Below are positions 53,753 through 61,873 of a stretch of 64,000 nt of DNA, piece after piece. The position numbers and the translations under genes were made by a program. A model generated the notes under the pieces. The model searched no databases and was not told the origin of the DNA. It worked only from the letters and a program-made list of their open reading frames with translations. The stretch is from assembly GCF_000731985.1 (NCBI RefSeq), contig NZ_JNCS01000012.1, forward strand, positions 1-64,000, given 5' to 3'. How positions within the stretch are numbered: position 1 is the stretch's first letter; each line of letters starts with the position of its first letter. The stretch is from Natrinema altunense. GTDB lineage: Archaea > Halobacteriota > Halobacteria > Halobacteriales > Natrialbaceae.

Positions 53753-54096
53753 CGCTCCCTCGACCCGCCCTCGTCCGCACTCTCCTCGAACGCGGGAGAG
53801 GCGTCGTGCTCGTAGTAGTACGACAGTGCGCCGCACAGCGTGTCGACTGGCGGGTCTTCGAGTCGGGCCTGGGCGTTCTCCACGACGCCTCGGACGGCGT
53901 CCCTCGTCAGGCCATCCTCAACCGGTCGCTCGCCGACGACGGGTGATTCGTCGTCAGGGTCCAGTACGAGACACGGCATGTCGAGACGCCAATCGACCGC
54001 CGTGGGGACGAAGAGAGCGTGATTCCTCGGATACGACTGCACTCGTCGGAGTACCTGCTTCAGCAGGACTGTCTCTCCCCGCTCTATGAAATTCAC
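53749..54096 (-). CDS. Small protein coupled to HEAT protein 1
   Basis: 115 residues, acidic. The start MNFIERGETVLLKQVLRRVQ leads into ALFVPTAVDWRLDMPCLVLD and GLTRDAVRGVVENAQARLED. The pattern resembles small bacterial proteins (DUF7716-like) found near immunity genes, but the match is from memory. Translationally coupled to the HEAT protein, so probably a partner. Confidence 0.6.
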   Translation of the reverse strand: MNFIERGETVLLKQVLRRVQSYPRNHALFVPTAVDWRLDMPCLVLDPDDESPVVGERPVEDGLTRDAVRGVVENAQARLEDPPVDTLCGALSYYYEHDASPAFEESADEGGSRER

Positions 54097-54281
54097 AGGT
54101 GACGTTCCTGCTGCTCGGTTTACTATGTATCGACTCTCGGAACCCTTTCCCTTTATCAGCGAGCCAGTCGAACTGACCGAACCCCTGGGAGCCTGCCGTA
54201 ACCTGGACTGGCCCTCACGGATCGGCTCCAGTGTCGGCCCAGTCGCTGTCCGGACGCTCCCATTACCGAGGCCCGAAACGC

Positions 54282-54650
54282 ATGGATATCGTCCGACGAG
54301 ACGGCGAGGTAGTTACCTTCGAATCGCAGGACGGAGCAGTGCTTTCGATCGAGGTCGACGGCAGGCCGTACAGGATCGCCTTCCCGAACCTGAAGCCACT
54401 CACCGAGATACGAGACCACGCTCCGGACATTAATCCCGACGAGATCGCGGCCGTCCTCGGCTATTCCGTGACCTCGTTCGACGGCGATCCCATCTATCAC
54501 GGCCGAATGGACGGGTCGGAACTGTCCTACGAGGTCGTCGATGCCGAGGACGAGGTGACGATGCTAGTCGCCTCGTTCGGCGAAGTCCAACCCGGCCGGT
54601 ACGCCGCCACGACCGAGGCACTGGTGCGGACGAGTTCCTGTCGATTCTGA
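54282..54650 (+). CDS. Orphan 122-residue protein, immunity-like
   Basis: Starts MDIVRRDGEVVTFESQDGAV. Strand-rich first half, then YRIAFPNLKPLTEIRDHAPD, then AAVLGYSVTSFDGDPIYHGR and a final helix. No motif recognised. Divergent from the HEAT pair. The isolated small acidic gene fits the surrounding array. Confidence 0.55.
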   Translation: MDIVRRDGEVVTFESQDGAVLSIEVDGRPYRIAFPNLKPLTEIRDHAPDINPDEIAAVLGYSVTSFDGDPIYHGRMDGSELSYEVVDAEDEVTMLVASFGEVQPGRYAATTEALVRTSSCRF

Positions 54651-54770
54651 ATACGGGGAGCGGACGAGCAGCCACGAGATCGCCTAGCCGAGCAGGGGGC
54701 CGTCAGTCGTCGCCCCGTATCGACGTGCTCGAGACAGGAGTCTCCCGTTCGCCATCACCGACAATAGCTG

Positions 54771-55139
54771 TCAGCGCCACTTCGCGACGGGGCCACCGAT
54801 TTCCTTGCGCTCGATATCTATCTCGTGTTGCCAGAGCGCCTCCCCGCGATGCGGTGGGTCGTGGGCCAGCACCATCGCCACACTGAGTTCCGTAACGATA
54901 CTCGGGACCAGGGTGTAGAGGTCGCTCCCGTCGGGCAGGGTGTACTCGAACGTGTCCCGCTCGGTTCCATCACTCGCCAGCATCCGTATTGTCCCCTCGA
55001 CACTCGCGGTGACGACCACGCCCTCCTCCGCAGCGTATTCGGCGTGGACCAGCCCCGAGAGCGTCACGGATACTGACTCTCCCGCATACTCCCACGTCAG
55101 CGTCGTCGTTTCGTCGTCGTAGCTGTCTTCGATGTGCAT
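54771..55139 (-). CDS. Orphan 122-residue protein, immunity-like
   Basis: Start MHIEDSYDDETTTLTWEYAG. The strand pattern (GESVSVTLSGLVHAEYAAEE, VVVTASVEGTIRMLASDGTE) recalls small immunity-type proteins with a folded beta domain followed by a phenylalanine/tyrosine-rich end. The ATG at 55139 is preferred to the longer frame, whose first 42 residues are unlikely. Confidence 0.55.
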   Translation of the reverse strand: MHIEDSYDDETTTLTWEYAGESVSVTLSGLVHAEYAAEEGVVVTASVEGTIRMLASDGTERDTFEYTLPDGSDLYTLVPSIVTELSVAMVLAHDPPHRGEALWQHEIDIERKEIGGPVAKWR

Positions 55140-55304
55140 CCGATCGACCTCGGTACTATCTTCCTCCACGTTCGAATCCGCTGCTGGTATCGCTACCGGT
55201 CGACCAATTATTACACTTAAAGGTACGATCAAGGTCGATCTGGTGGCGGCGAGAAAACGTGTCACGTCGAACGTGATTCACGTCGGTACCAGACGATAGG
55301 ACAG

Positions 55305-55780
55305 TCACAGGTGCGCCTCGAAGATTCCGTTTTCGAGGGCTCCGGAGACCATGATGCTGTGTCCGAAGGACGGATCGTCGTCGTGCCAGAACGTGTACCC
55401 GCCATCGTGTTCGATGGTGACGGTTTTCGGGTCCATCCTGTCTGTGAACTCCTCGGCAGTCACCGTGTTATCCTCCGATTCGGACCACTCTCTGTTCTTG
55501 AGTTCGAGCAACTCGTCGGGGACATACTGCTGAACCCGCTCGGTCCACGTGGGCTGGTCGTCCCACAGTGCCTTCGTGACAGTGAGCCCCGACACGCCGT
55601 CGTCGGGTTCGGAGAGCCAGAGTTCCACCTCAACCTCGGTACCAGCCACTCGACTGTCGTTGCATAGATCCCGCTGCTAAATCCCCGCTCGAACGTCCCG
55701 AACTGCTCGTCCTCGTATATCTCGAGGGCTTCCGATTGGGCGATATCCCGCGACTCGTCGACCATTTCGTTCCCGTCCAT
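55305..55780 (-). pseudogene. DUF2262-like gene, frameshifted
   Basis: The N-terminal part (MDGNEMVDESRDIAQ, EDEQFGTFERGF, frame starting 55780) and the main part (55649-55305: VEVELWLSEPDDGV, LLELKNREWSESED, GGYTFWHDDDPSFGHSIMVS) are in different frames. Together they match the DUF2262 plan (fGtF start, central W, D-x-x-FGHSI end). The shift lies around 55640-55665. DUF2262 occurs among predicted immunity proteins. Confidence 0.6.
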
Positions 55781-55878
55781 CGATGCTGGATATAAGATGG
55801 CTGGTCGTGAGTGGGATTGGGTCGTCGTGTCGAATCCGGGGATATATTACAGTAAGTGCCTCCTCTCAATCAGAGGGT

Positions 55879-57090
55879 ATGCCTGATGATTTTTATGGGG
55901 CAACCGGAACGAGGAGGAGAGTGGGGGAATTGGTCGACGCCTTCGAGGACGGGACGGCGGGCGATGTCGAATTCGAGGCGTTGCGGGAGTTGCTTGCGGC
56001 CGAAGACGGCCGAGACCGAGATGTCATCCTGTACGGCATTCGCTCAGTCGGCATCGTCGACGAGGAACGAACCGAGGCGGCCGTCGACGTGTTGCTGGAG
56101 CACTGTTTCGACCAGCCCAGGTGAGTCCGCGAACCCGCTGCCGAGAGCCTCTCGGCCATCGGTCGAGAGCGGGCCGAGACAGTGATCCGTCCCGCCGTCG
56201 ACACCCTCCAACAGTGTCTCGGCGACGCCGACGAATCAACTCGGTCGGAGGCAATGTTGGCCCTCAGGGAACTGTGCAAACACCACGCCGAACTGTTTGT
56301 ACCGATCGCTGACGACCTCCGAGGCGTTCTCGATGACGATAATACGTGGATCCGGGAACGCGCACTGATCGTTCTGGGGGAGATTGCTGCGGGGCGACCC
56401 GAGGCGATCGATCCGCCGTTCGACGATTTCGAGGCGTGCCTTGCCGACGACGTCCCAAACGTCCGATCCAAAGCGATCCTTCGGCTCGGATCGATCGCGG
56501 AAACGTATCCGGATGCGGACCGTCTTTCCATCGACGACTTCCGGGCGTGTCTGGACGACGACAGTTGGACGGTCTGTTCCAGTGCGACCACGGCGCTCGC
56601 ATCGCTCGCGGAAACGCACCCGGAAACGGTTCGTCCCGTCATCGACGACATCCTCGAGTTGCTGTCGCCATCTGTCGAGTTCATCGGATCCGGCCCCGGC
56701 GGTGAACAGATACACATCATGCTGGCGCTCGGGCGGCTGGGCGTGACCTACCCACGCGAGGCACCCCGTATCGTCTCGGTACTACAGCGCATCTTCGACG
56801 AGGACCCGTGGGTGCGTATGGAGGCTACCGAGGCACTGCTGGCTATCGACGCTGTGGATCCTGAAGCGGCAACGGCGGCCGAGGGGATCTGTGCGCTCCT
56901 GCTCGCCGACGACGAGTCGACAGAGGCGATCGAACGGTTCGTCGCCGCGAAGCCTGCCGTGAGGGCGCTGGTGATCACCGAATTACGGTCCCGTGTCGGC
57001 GACATGGATTCGGTCGACGAGAAGCCGACCGTGGCAGCGGCATTTCGGACGATCAGTACCATCGACGACGCCTATCTCCATCTGAGCTAG
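55879..57090 (+). pseudogene. HEAT-repeat gene 2 with an in-frame stop
   Basis: From the ATG at 55879 the frame runs as HEAT-like sequence (ELVDAFEDGTAGDVEFEALR, VDVLLEHCFDQPR) to TGA at 56122-56124. It continues in the same frame with VREPAAESLSAIGRERAETV and further helical repeats (DDNTWIRERALIVLGEIAAG, DEDPWVRMEATEALLAI) to 57090. A single nonsense change in an otherwise open 403-codon gene is the simplest reading. A GTG at 56182 could still start a 302-residue product. Confidence 0.78.
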
Positions 57091-57311
57091 GTTCTCGTCA
57101 TTGGACTGGCTCACTCGGAGACCGCAATGCGGTCTGTCGCCTCCGTTAGGTCGTCCGAGACGGCATCGGGTTGGGCTGCAGCGAGTGCCTACCAGCGCTC
57201 CAGCGGCCGCGACGCGAACAACGGACAGTTCGGCGTCGAGAAATCACGCTTGGAGGTCGTTGATCGGTACCTCGATCGTCTCGGGTTGCTCGGTTGAGAT
57301 CGCGTCAAGCG
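57091..57311. other. Gene tail or spacer
   Basis: One frame ends SSGRDANNGQFGVEKSRLEVVDRYLDRLGLLG before a stop near 57296, which looks like the C-terminus of a protein whose 5' part is missing. Too short to identify. Confidence 0.3.
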
Positions 57312-57614
57312 GTGAATGAATTGGTGCAGTATCCGGATAGATACGACGCTACGGCAGATGATCATGAGCGGTTCGAGGCGGACTTGCTCGCGCAAGATCG
57401 GGATGTCCGGTCACCGTCGACGGCGGATCTTGACGACGAGACGGCTCACCAAGTGGTTCGAGACCTGCTCGATACCGGGACTGCCACACCGGTCGTCGAC
57501 CAGCGGCTTCTCGCCCACGAGCCCAGCGACACAGCGTTCAAATCGATGCAACAGTTCGCCGTCTTCCACGAGGGGTGGACAGCCGCCCACGACGCCGGCG
57601 AGAGGGATGAGTGA
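57312..57614 (+). CDS. Conserved plasmid-type haloarchaeal protein
   Basis: About 100 residues from GTG (a TTG six codons earlier is also possible). Acidic, helical; MNELVQYPDRYDATADDHER starts it and AFKSMQQFAVFHEGWTAAHD ends it. Its stop shares a base with the next start (TGATG), so it is coupled to the zinc-ribbon gene. Confidence 0.6.
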   Translation: MNELVQYPDRYDATADDHERFEADLLAQDRDVRSPSTADLDDETAHQVVRDLLDTGTATPVVDQRLLAHEPSDTAFKSMQQFAVFHEGWTAAHDAGERDE

Positions 57615-57949
57615 TGCAACAGACGCTGGCCGGCTGTGCCCTTTGCGAAACCCCGCCCGGGGCAGAGACCGGAATCGCCTCCACGTGGGGGAAAGAGGAG
57701 TGGGTCACCCACCCGATCTGCGTCGACTGCGCGATTCAGACGGAGCCGGATCCCGAGGCGCGCGATCACGTCGCCTGTGACGGCTGTGGGCTGGTCGTCG
57801 ACACGCTCGCGGCGCTCACCCGGTTTCGGGTTGAGATCGGGCATCTGGAAGGCCCGTTGCAGCTGTGTGCCCGCTGTAGTCCGGGTGGTCTCGCGACGTA
57901 CTGGACGCGCGATTTCGATGAACACCTCGTCACAACGCCGACAGAGTGA
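57614..57949 (+). CDS. Double zinc-ribbon protein
   Basis: 111 residues. Four CxxC knuckles: CALC, CVDC, CDGC, CARC, enough for two zinc sites. The spacing (knuckles at about 8, 37, 55, 86) suggests two treble clefs. Likely nucleic-acid or protein binding; common as a plasmid gene in haloarchaea. Confidence 0.68.
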   Translation: MQQTLAGCALCETPPGAETGIASTWGKEEWVTHPICVDCAIQTEPDPEARDHVACDGCGLVVDTLAALTRFRVEIGHLEGPLQLCARCSPGGLATYWTRDFDEHLVTTPTE

Positions 57950-57997
57950 CCCAAACACTCTTTACTGGTTCGCTGTAAATTGTAATCAAGAACCACC

Positions 57998-58576
57998 GTG
58001 TCACGCACTTCAAATCGCGCCGACGGCGACATCGTCCAGGACTTCCTCTCGGTCGCCGACCTCCTCGAGGAGCCACAGCTGGCCCAGCTGTACGCGTACC
58101 TCGCTCGGGAGGGCGAGGCGACCGTCCAGGACGTGATGGACGACCTCGAGCTCGCACAGGGAACGGCCTACAGCTACGTCAACCGGCTCGTCGACACCGG
58201 CGTCGTCGACGTCACCGACGACGAGCAGCCGCGCCGGTACGCCGCCCGGGAGATCGACCTGACCGTGACGACGGCCGCCGGTGACCGCGAGTACACGATC
58301 ACGCCGGCGCTCATCGACGCCGTCGGCCGCCGCGAGACGGACGCCGACATCGACACCTACATCGACCGCCACGGCGTCGCCGGCCTCGCGACCGCGCTCA
58401 CCTACGCGGTTGCTCGGGAGCGTGGCGAAGTGACCCACCGCCTGATGGCCGAGGATCTGGACATCTCGCCGCTGGCTGCGGAGATGATCCTCCAGGCGCT
58501 CCGGCCCGTCGTTCACGAACACTACGATATCGAGGGGGCTGCACGTCATAATACCGAAGAAGGAGCCAACGTATGA
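57998..58576 (+). CDS. Haloarchaeal winged-helix regulator
   Basis: 192 residues. N-terminal winged helix TVQDVMDDLELAQGTAYSYVNRL with wing DDEQPRRYAAREIDL; the C-terminal half (VAGLATALTYAVARERGEVT) is helical and may dimerise. The stop overlaps the ATG of a short open frame as ATGA. In related loci, as I recall, this regulator precedes a PIN toxin gene, so it may be an antitoxin whose partner is lost here. Confidence 0.68.
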   Translation: MSRTSNRADGDIVQDFLSVADLLEEPQLAQLYAYLAREGEATVQDVMDDLELAQGTAYSYVNRLVDTGVVDVTDDEQPRRYAAREIDLTVTTAAGDREYTITPALIDAVGRRETDADIDTYIDRHGVAGLATALTYAVARERGEVTHRLMAEDLDISPLAAEMILQALRPVVHEHYDIEGAARHNTEEGANV

Positions 58577-58659
58577 GCATCGAAACGGGCGTGCCGGCAC
58601 AAGTGACGCAGTGCTTAGTTTATCGGCGTTCCATGGAGAGAACTGATGGAACTCAGTGA
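58573..58659 (+). pseudogene. Truncated start of a coupled downstream gene
   Basis: 28 codons (MSIETGVPAQVTQCLVYRRS then a stop) beginning in the ATGA overlap with the regulator. The first ten residues look like a genuine start, then the sequence loses character. Probably the stump of a toxin gene replaced by the nucleotidyltransferase cassette. Confidence 0.4.
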
Positions 58660-59257
58660 CGACACGCTCACGGTTTCACGAGAGCTTTCAGAACTCGACA
58701 AAGATGTACTCGAGTTCACGCAGATCCTCGACGCCTGCGAAGTGGACTACGTCATCGTTAGTGGGTACGTCGCGATCCTCACTGGTCGATCTCGATCGAC
58801 AGAGGACATCGACGTCATTCTGGAGTCGCTGTCTGAAACGGAGACTGAGCAGTTGGTTACCGAACTCAAAGATCACGGGTACTGGGGGATGGCGATGCCG
58901 CTTGATGAGATGTATTCGATGTTGAGCGAGGGCAGCCGAATCCGAATTGCTGAGGATGGGGAGATGTATCCGAACTTCGAGACGTGGTTTGTTTCAAACG
59001 ACGTTGAGCGTGAGGCCCTCTCGAACCCCCTTACGGTGACCTTCGATGAGGGGCAGATCGAGATCAGTCCGCTTGAACTCCAAATCGCGTACAAACTCCG
59101 GCTTGCACAAGCTGCAGACAGCCTCAGCGGGAAGGACTTCGAGGATGCACTTCACCTCTACCTGACGTTCGAGGAACGATTTAACACGGAGCAGCTCGAA
59201 ACGTATGTCAACGAGCTTGGAGTGGAGGAATACTATGCTGAACTCAAACAAATTTGA
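58646..59257 (+). CDS. Nucleotidyltransferase of a toxin-type cassette
   Basis: 203 residues. VDYVIVSGYVAILTGRSRST followed by EDIDVIL is the G-x-x-A, R-T-x-D-I-D core of MNT/AbiEii-like nucleotidyltransferases. The rest is helical. It belongs to a cassette of four overlapping genes ending with a PIN protein. In related two-gene systems such enzymes are toxins or modify RNA. Confidence 0.78.
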   Translation: MELSDDTLTVSRELSELDKDVLEFTQILDACEVDYVIVSGYVAILTGRSRSTEDIDVILESLSETETEQLVTELKDHGYWGMAMPLDEMYSMLSEGSRIRIAEDGEMYPNFETWFVSNDVEREALSNPLTVTFDEGQIEISPLELQIAYKLRLAQAADSLSGKDFEDALHLYLTFEERFNTEQLETYVNELGVEEYYAELKQI

Positions 59258-59465
59258 AGACGATCACCGCCGGAACACGGAGCAACGGCGAGCGATGATC
59301 AAACAGTGGGCGGAGTACGTTCGGACCCACGACGATAGTGAGTGGTCACGCCAACAGAATCGGCTCATCGACTCGCAGCTCCAGTCGGCTAACGAGATGG
59401 CTGCGGCTGGCGACACAGATCCCGTTCGGTTCGCGGCCGCTCGCGATCGGCTGCGCGACCGATGA
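59235..59465 (+). CDS. Small helical protein of the NTase/PIN cassette
   Basis: 76 residues from the ATG giving MLNSNKFEDDHRRNTEQRRA. It overlaps the nucleotidyltransferase by 23 bases. Highly charged helices (MIKQWAEYVRTHDDSEWSRQ) typical of a protein-binding adaptor; possible antidote to the nucleotidyltransferase. Confidence 0.65.
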   Translation: MLNSNKFEDDHRRNTEQRRAMIKQWAEYVRTHDDSEWSRQQNRLIDSQLQSANEMAAAGDTDPVRFAAARDRLRDR

Positions 59466-59689
59466 ACGGCGGAGACCCGCTTTCGAAGGCGATCGCAACG
59501 ATGTACTACACTGCCAGGCTCACCGGTGACCAGCTTACAGACCTCGTTGGTGCCATGTCCGCCACGCGGCTCCGTCTTCTCAAAGCGGACCTCGAAGACG
59601 AACCGCTCGATCTCGCTACCCCTGACGATGTCGACATCTACGAGGGGGACGTGACGACAGTCGACACCGGAGCCGACGACGATTGCTGA
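59462..59689 (+). CDS. Small antitoxin-like protein of the NTase/PIN cassette
   Basis: 75 residues, overlapping the previous stop as ATGA. MNGGDPLSKAIATMYYTARL and LVGAMSATRLRLLKADLEDE form two or three helices. Acidic C-terminus. Directly before the PIN gene, so the likely PIN antitoxin. Confidence 0.65.
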   Translation: MNGGDPLSKAIATMYYTARLTGDQLTDLVGAMSATRLRLLKADLEDEPLDLATPDDVDIYEGDVTTVDTGADDDC

Positions 59690-60234
59690 GCGGTCCACGA
59701 CTGCGAACAGTCGTCGCCGACACGAGCGCGCTCGTTAGTCTCGCGGTGCCCCATGCGGATGCAGCCATCGGTACCGATATTCCCGACCCGTTCCAATACC
59801 TGCTCACCTCCTGTGACGTGGTCGTCCCTCCGGAAGTAGTCGCAGAACTCCGCGACATCACGCAATATCAGGACATCCACGCCGCAGCCGCGAGTAACGT
59901 CCTCGCGGCCCGTGGCCACTACACGGTCGAAGATCCGTATGCGCGCGAGGACACCCCGGACGCGCGACCGACGTTCGGCCTCGATGACGGCGAAACTGAT
60001 GGCATCGTCTTCGCGAACGCGCTCGACGTTGACGGCTTTCTCACCGACGAATTTGGCGGCACGAACTTCCCACTGATTCACGCTGTGCTCCAGGGGCCGC
60101 GTATCGTCCCGACACCGCGGCTTATCTGTGACTACGCCCGGAACGGCGATATGACCCACGACGAGGCGCGAACGCTACTTAGCGTGATCAGCCCCACCGG
60201 AGCTGGGACAACAGCCCGTACGTCGCCCAATTAG
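59683..60234 (+). CDS. PIN-domain protein
   Basis: 183 residues, probably starting at TTG (59683) inside the end of the previous gene. Acidic PIN positions: VVADTSALVSLAVPH (Asp), VVVPPEVVAELRDI (Glu), FGLDDGETDGIVFANALDVD (Asp/Glu) and GFLTDEFGG (Asp). Putative RNase toxin of the overlapping cassette. Confidence 0.8.
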   Translation: MLSGPRLRTVVADTSALVSLAVPHADAAIGTDIPDPFQYLLTSCDVVVPPEVVAELRDITQYQDIHAAAASNVLAARGHYTVEDPYAREDTPDARPTFGLDDGETDGIVFANALDVDGFLTDEFGGTNFPLIHAVLQGPRIVPTPRLICDYARNGDMTHDEARTLLSVISPTGAGTTARTSPN

Positions 60235-60256
60235 TGGCGCTTCTGGAGGGGTAGGT

Positions 60257-60517
60257 TCAGTCAGCTTCGAGGTCACGAGCGTCAAGTTCGCCAGCGAGAT
60301 ACTGCTCTCCCGTTCGCGTGATATCGTAGACACCGTTGCCGAGGTGGACGAGGAGTCCGTATTCGACCAGCGTCTTGCAGCGGGCGTTGATGTGTTGCCG
60401 AGAGAAGCGGACACGGTCGCTGTCCGCCATTTCCTTTGGGGTATCGGGGCCGGCTTCAGAGAGATGCTCGAGAATGCGGTCATCGGCACGCGACATCCAG
60501 TCGGCGTCAAAGCGCAT
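60257..60517 (-). CDS. PhiH1-repressor-like winged-helix protein 2
   Basis: 86 residues: WMSRADDRILEHLSEAGPDT, RFSRQHINARCKTLVEYGLL, and YDITRTGEQYLAGELDAR. Same plan as the protein at 3132. Ends 23 bases from the PIN gene stop (convergent). Confidence 0.75.
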   Translation of the reverse strand: MRFDADWMSRADDRILEHLSEAGPDTPKEMADSDRVRFSRQHINARCKTLVEYGLLVHLGNGVYDITRTGEQYLAGELDARDLEAD

Positions 60518-60607
60518 AATCGCTTGTGGTTGTGCCGACGCTATCCCGAACGCGCTACGTCAACCAAAAAATCCGCAAGCAACTACAGTTAACTCATAGA
60601 TCTTCAA

Positions 60608-60880
60608 ATGCCAGGAATCCATATCGTAGAGCGTTATGATGAATTGCTCTTCAAGGACGGGGCCCGGGGCATCGCCGAACCTCCTCGTCGAGATTATCGA
60701 GACGCTCGAAGCGTGTGGATTGGATCGAAACGAGTACCAGCTGTACGACGCTGTCGACGTCGAAGCACTCGAGCAGATCGTGAACTCGTCGAACGGAAAC
60801 GTGGAAGTACAGTTCACCGTGGAAGGAATCCGCCTTGCGGTGACACCAGAAAGCGTCGACGTCCGTCTCCCAGCAGTAGC
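60608..60880 (+). pseudogene. HalOD1-domain gene, frameshifted
   Basis: The start MPGIHIVERYDELLFKDGAR is in one frame, and the HalOD1 domain (NLLVEIIETLEACGLDRNEY, QLYDAVDVEALEQIV) continues in another from about 60665. HalOD1 is a haloarchaeal output domain of unknown effect. It runs into the 3' end of an OB-fold gene. Confidence 0.6.
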
Positions 60881-61090
60881 GCCATTCAGCAAGTCGGACT
60901 CATCGAGGACGAAACCGGGCGTACGAAATTCACGGTCTGGGAGAAGAGCAGGAAGACGGTGGTTCGAGAAGGGCAGACAGTCAGGTTCAGAGCAATCAAG
61001 AAAAACTGGTACCAAGGCCGGTGCAGTCTCGCCATCACAGGCTGTCGCAAGATCGAATTCCCAGAGCGCGGTCGGTGGTGGGAAGAATAG
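60880..61090 (+). pseudogene. 3' fragment of an RPA-like OB-fold gene
   Basis: Reads IQQVGLIEDETGRTKFTVWE and ends with GCRKIEFPERGRWWEE, the tail of haloarchaeal OB-fold (RPA-like) proteins. The first part of the gene is absent, replaced by the HalOD1 remnant. A recombination junction near 60880 is likely. Confidence 0.6.
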
Positions 61091-61224
61091 CCAGTCGGAG
61101 TGGCCTTCTTTTTTGTTGTGTGCCGGACCAACCCAGACCCCACCGCCCCACCCTCCGCTCCGTGCTCGCTTCGCTGCGCGCGCAGCCACAACCTCAACAA
61201 CAGGTCAACCAGCGAATCACATAA

Positions 61225-61653
61225 CTAAGAGTCAGTAAACTCTCGAATTTTGAGGAGCGCCTCATCTATCGAGAATTCTCCAGGCAGGTTCGCCTGTTCA
61301 CGATGCCAATCACTAGGCATCTCCTCAGGAGGATTGAAATTCACACGTTGCGTCTTTTCCATTTCGTGAGCAGGCATGTATATCGCTGTGCCCTCTCTGT
61401 GGATGGCACCAGCAAATATATCGACGGTACCATCGGAGTACTTTTCTGGAGAAATTTCCAGCTCGTAACGGTATTCATCATAATCGCTCGCAGTTTTCAC
61501 CTGAACTCGTAATAGCTCCCATCCAACGTCGATTACCAAGTCGTATTTTTGCTCGTGACCGTGGGGATAAGCTACACCATACCCATTTCGGAGGATATCT
61601 GCCGCGACTAAGGCTTCTGACGCATCACCCCGCCAACCTCGTTCCAAATCCAT
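61225..61653 (-). CDS. PD-(D/E)XK nuclease-like protein
   Basis: 142 residues. GDASEALVAADILRNGYGVA (Glu in the first helix), KYDLVIDVGWELLRVQVKTA gives the D-x(n)-Q-x-K core of the PD-(D/E)XK fold, close to the group I intron-type endonuclease family. Stand-alone, no partner methylase. Could be a defence nuclease or an orphan. Confidence 0.75.
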   Translation of the reverse strand: MDLERGWRGDASEALVAADILRNGYGVAYPHGHEQKYDLVIDVGWELLRVQVKTASDYDEYRYELEISPEKYSDGTVDIFAGAIHREGTAIYMPAHEMEKTQRVNFNPPEEMPSDWHREQANLPGEFSIDEALLKIREFTDS

Positions 61654-61873
61654 ACTAACCCACTGACAGTGCTACTACAGAAAAGTACGTCTGATTAGTC
61701 CCTGCTTCAATATGTGCTCCACTCCATTGAGATGAGGTACACTACAGCAACTCAAGTACTGACATCTGAGCCCCAATCCGGCTAAATCCATATCCGTACT
61801 CGATAGCGTTTATTGTCCCCTCAATGAGTGAGGGGCGCGCCGAATGGTGTGTTCCCTGAACACGGTGAGAACG

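Noticed and set aside
56122-56124. In-frame TGA considered as selenocysteine recoding
   Set aside because: Haloarchaea are not known to use selenocysteine, the protein is a HEAT scaffold with no redox role, and no SECIS-like hairpin stands out.
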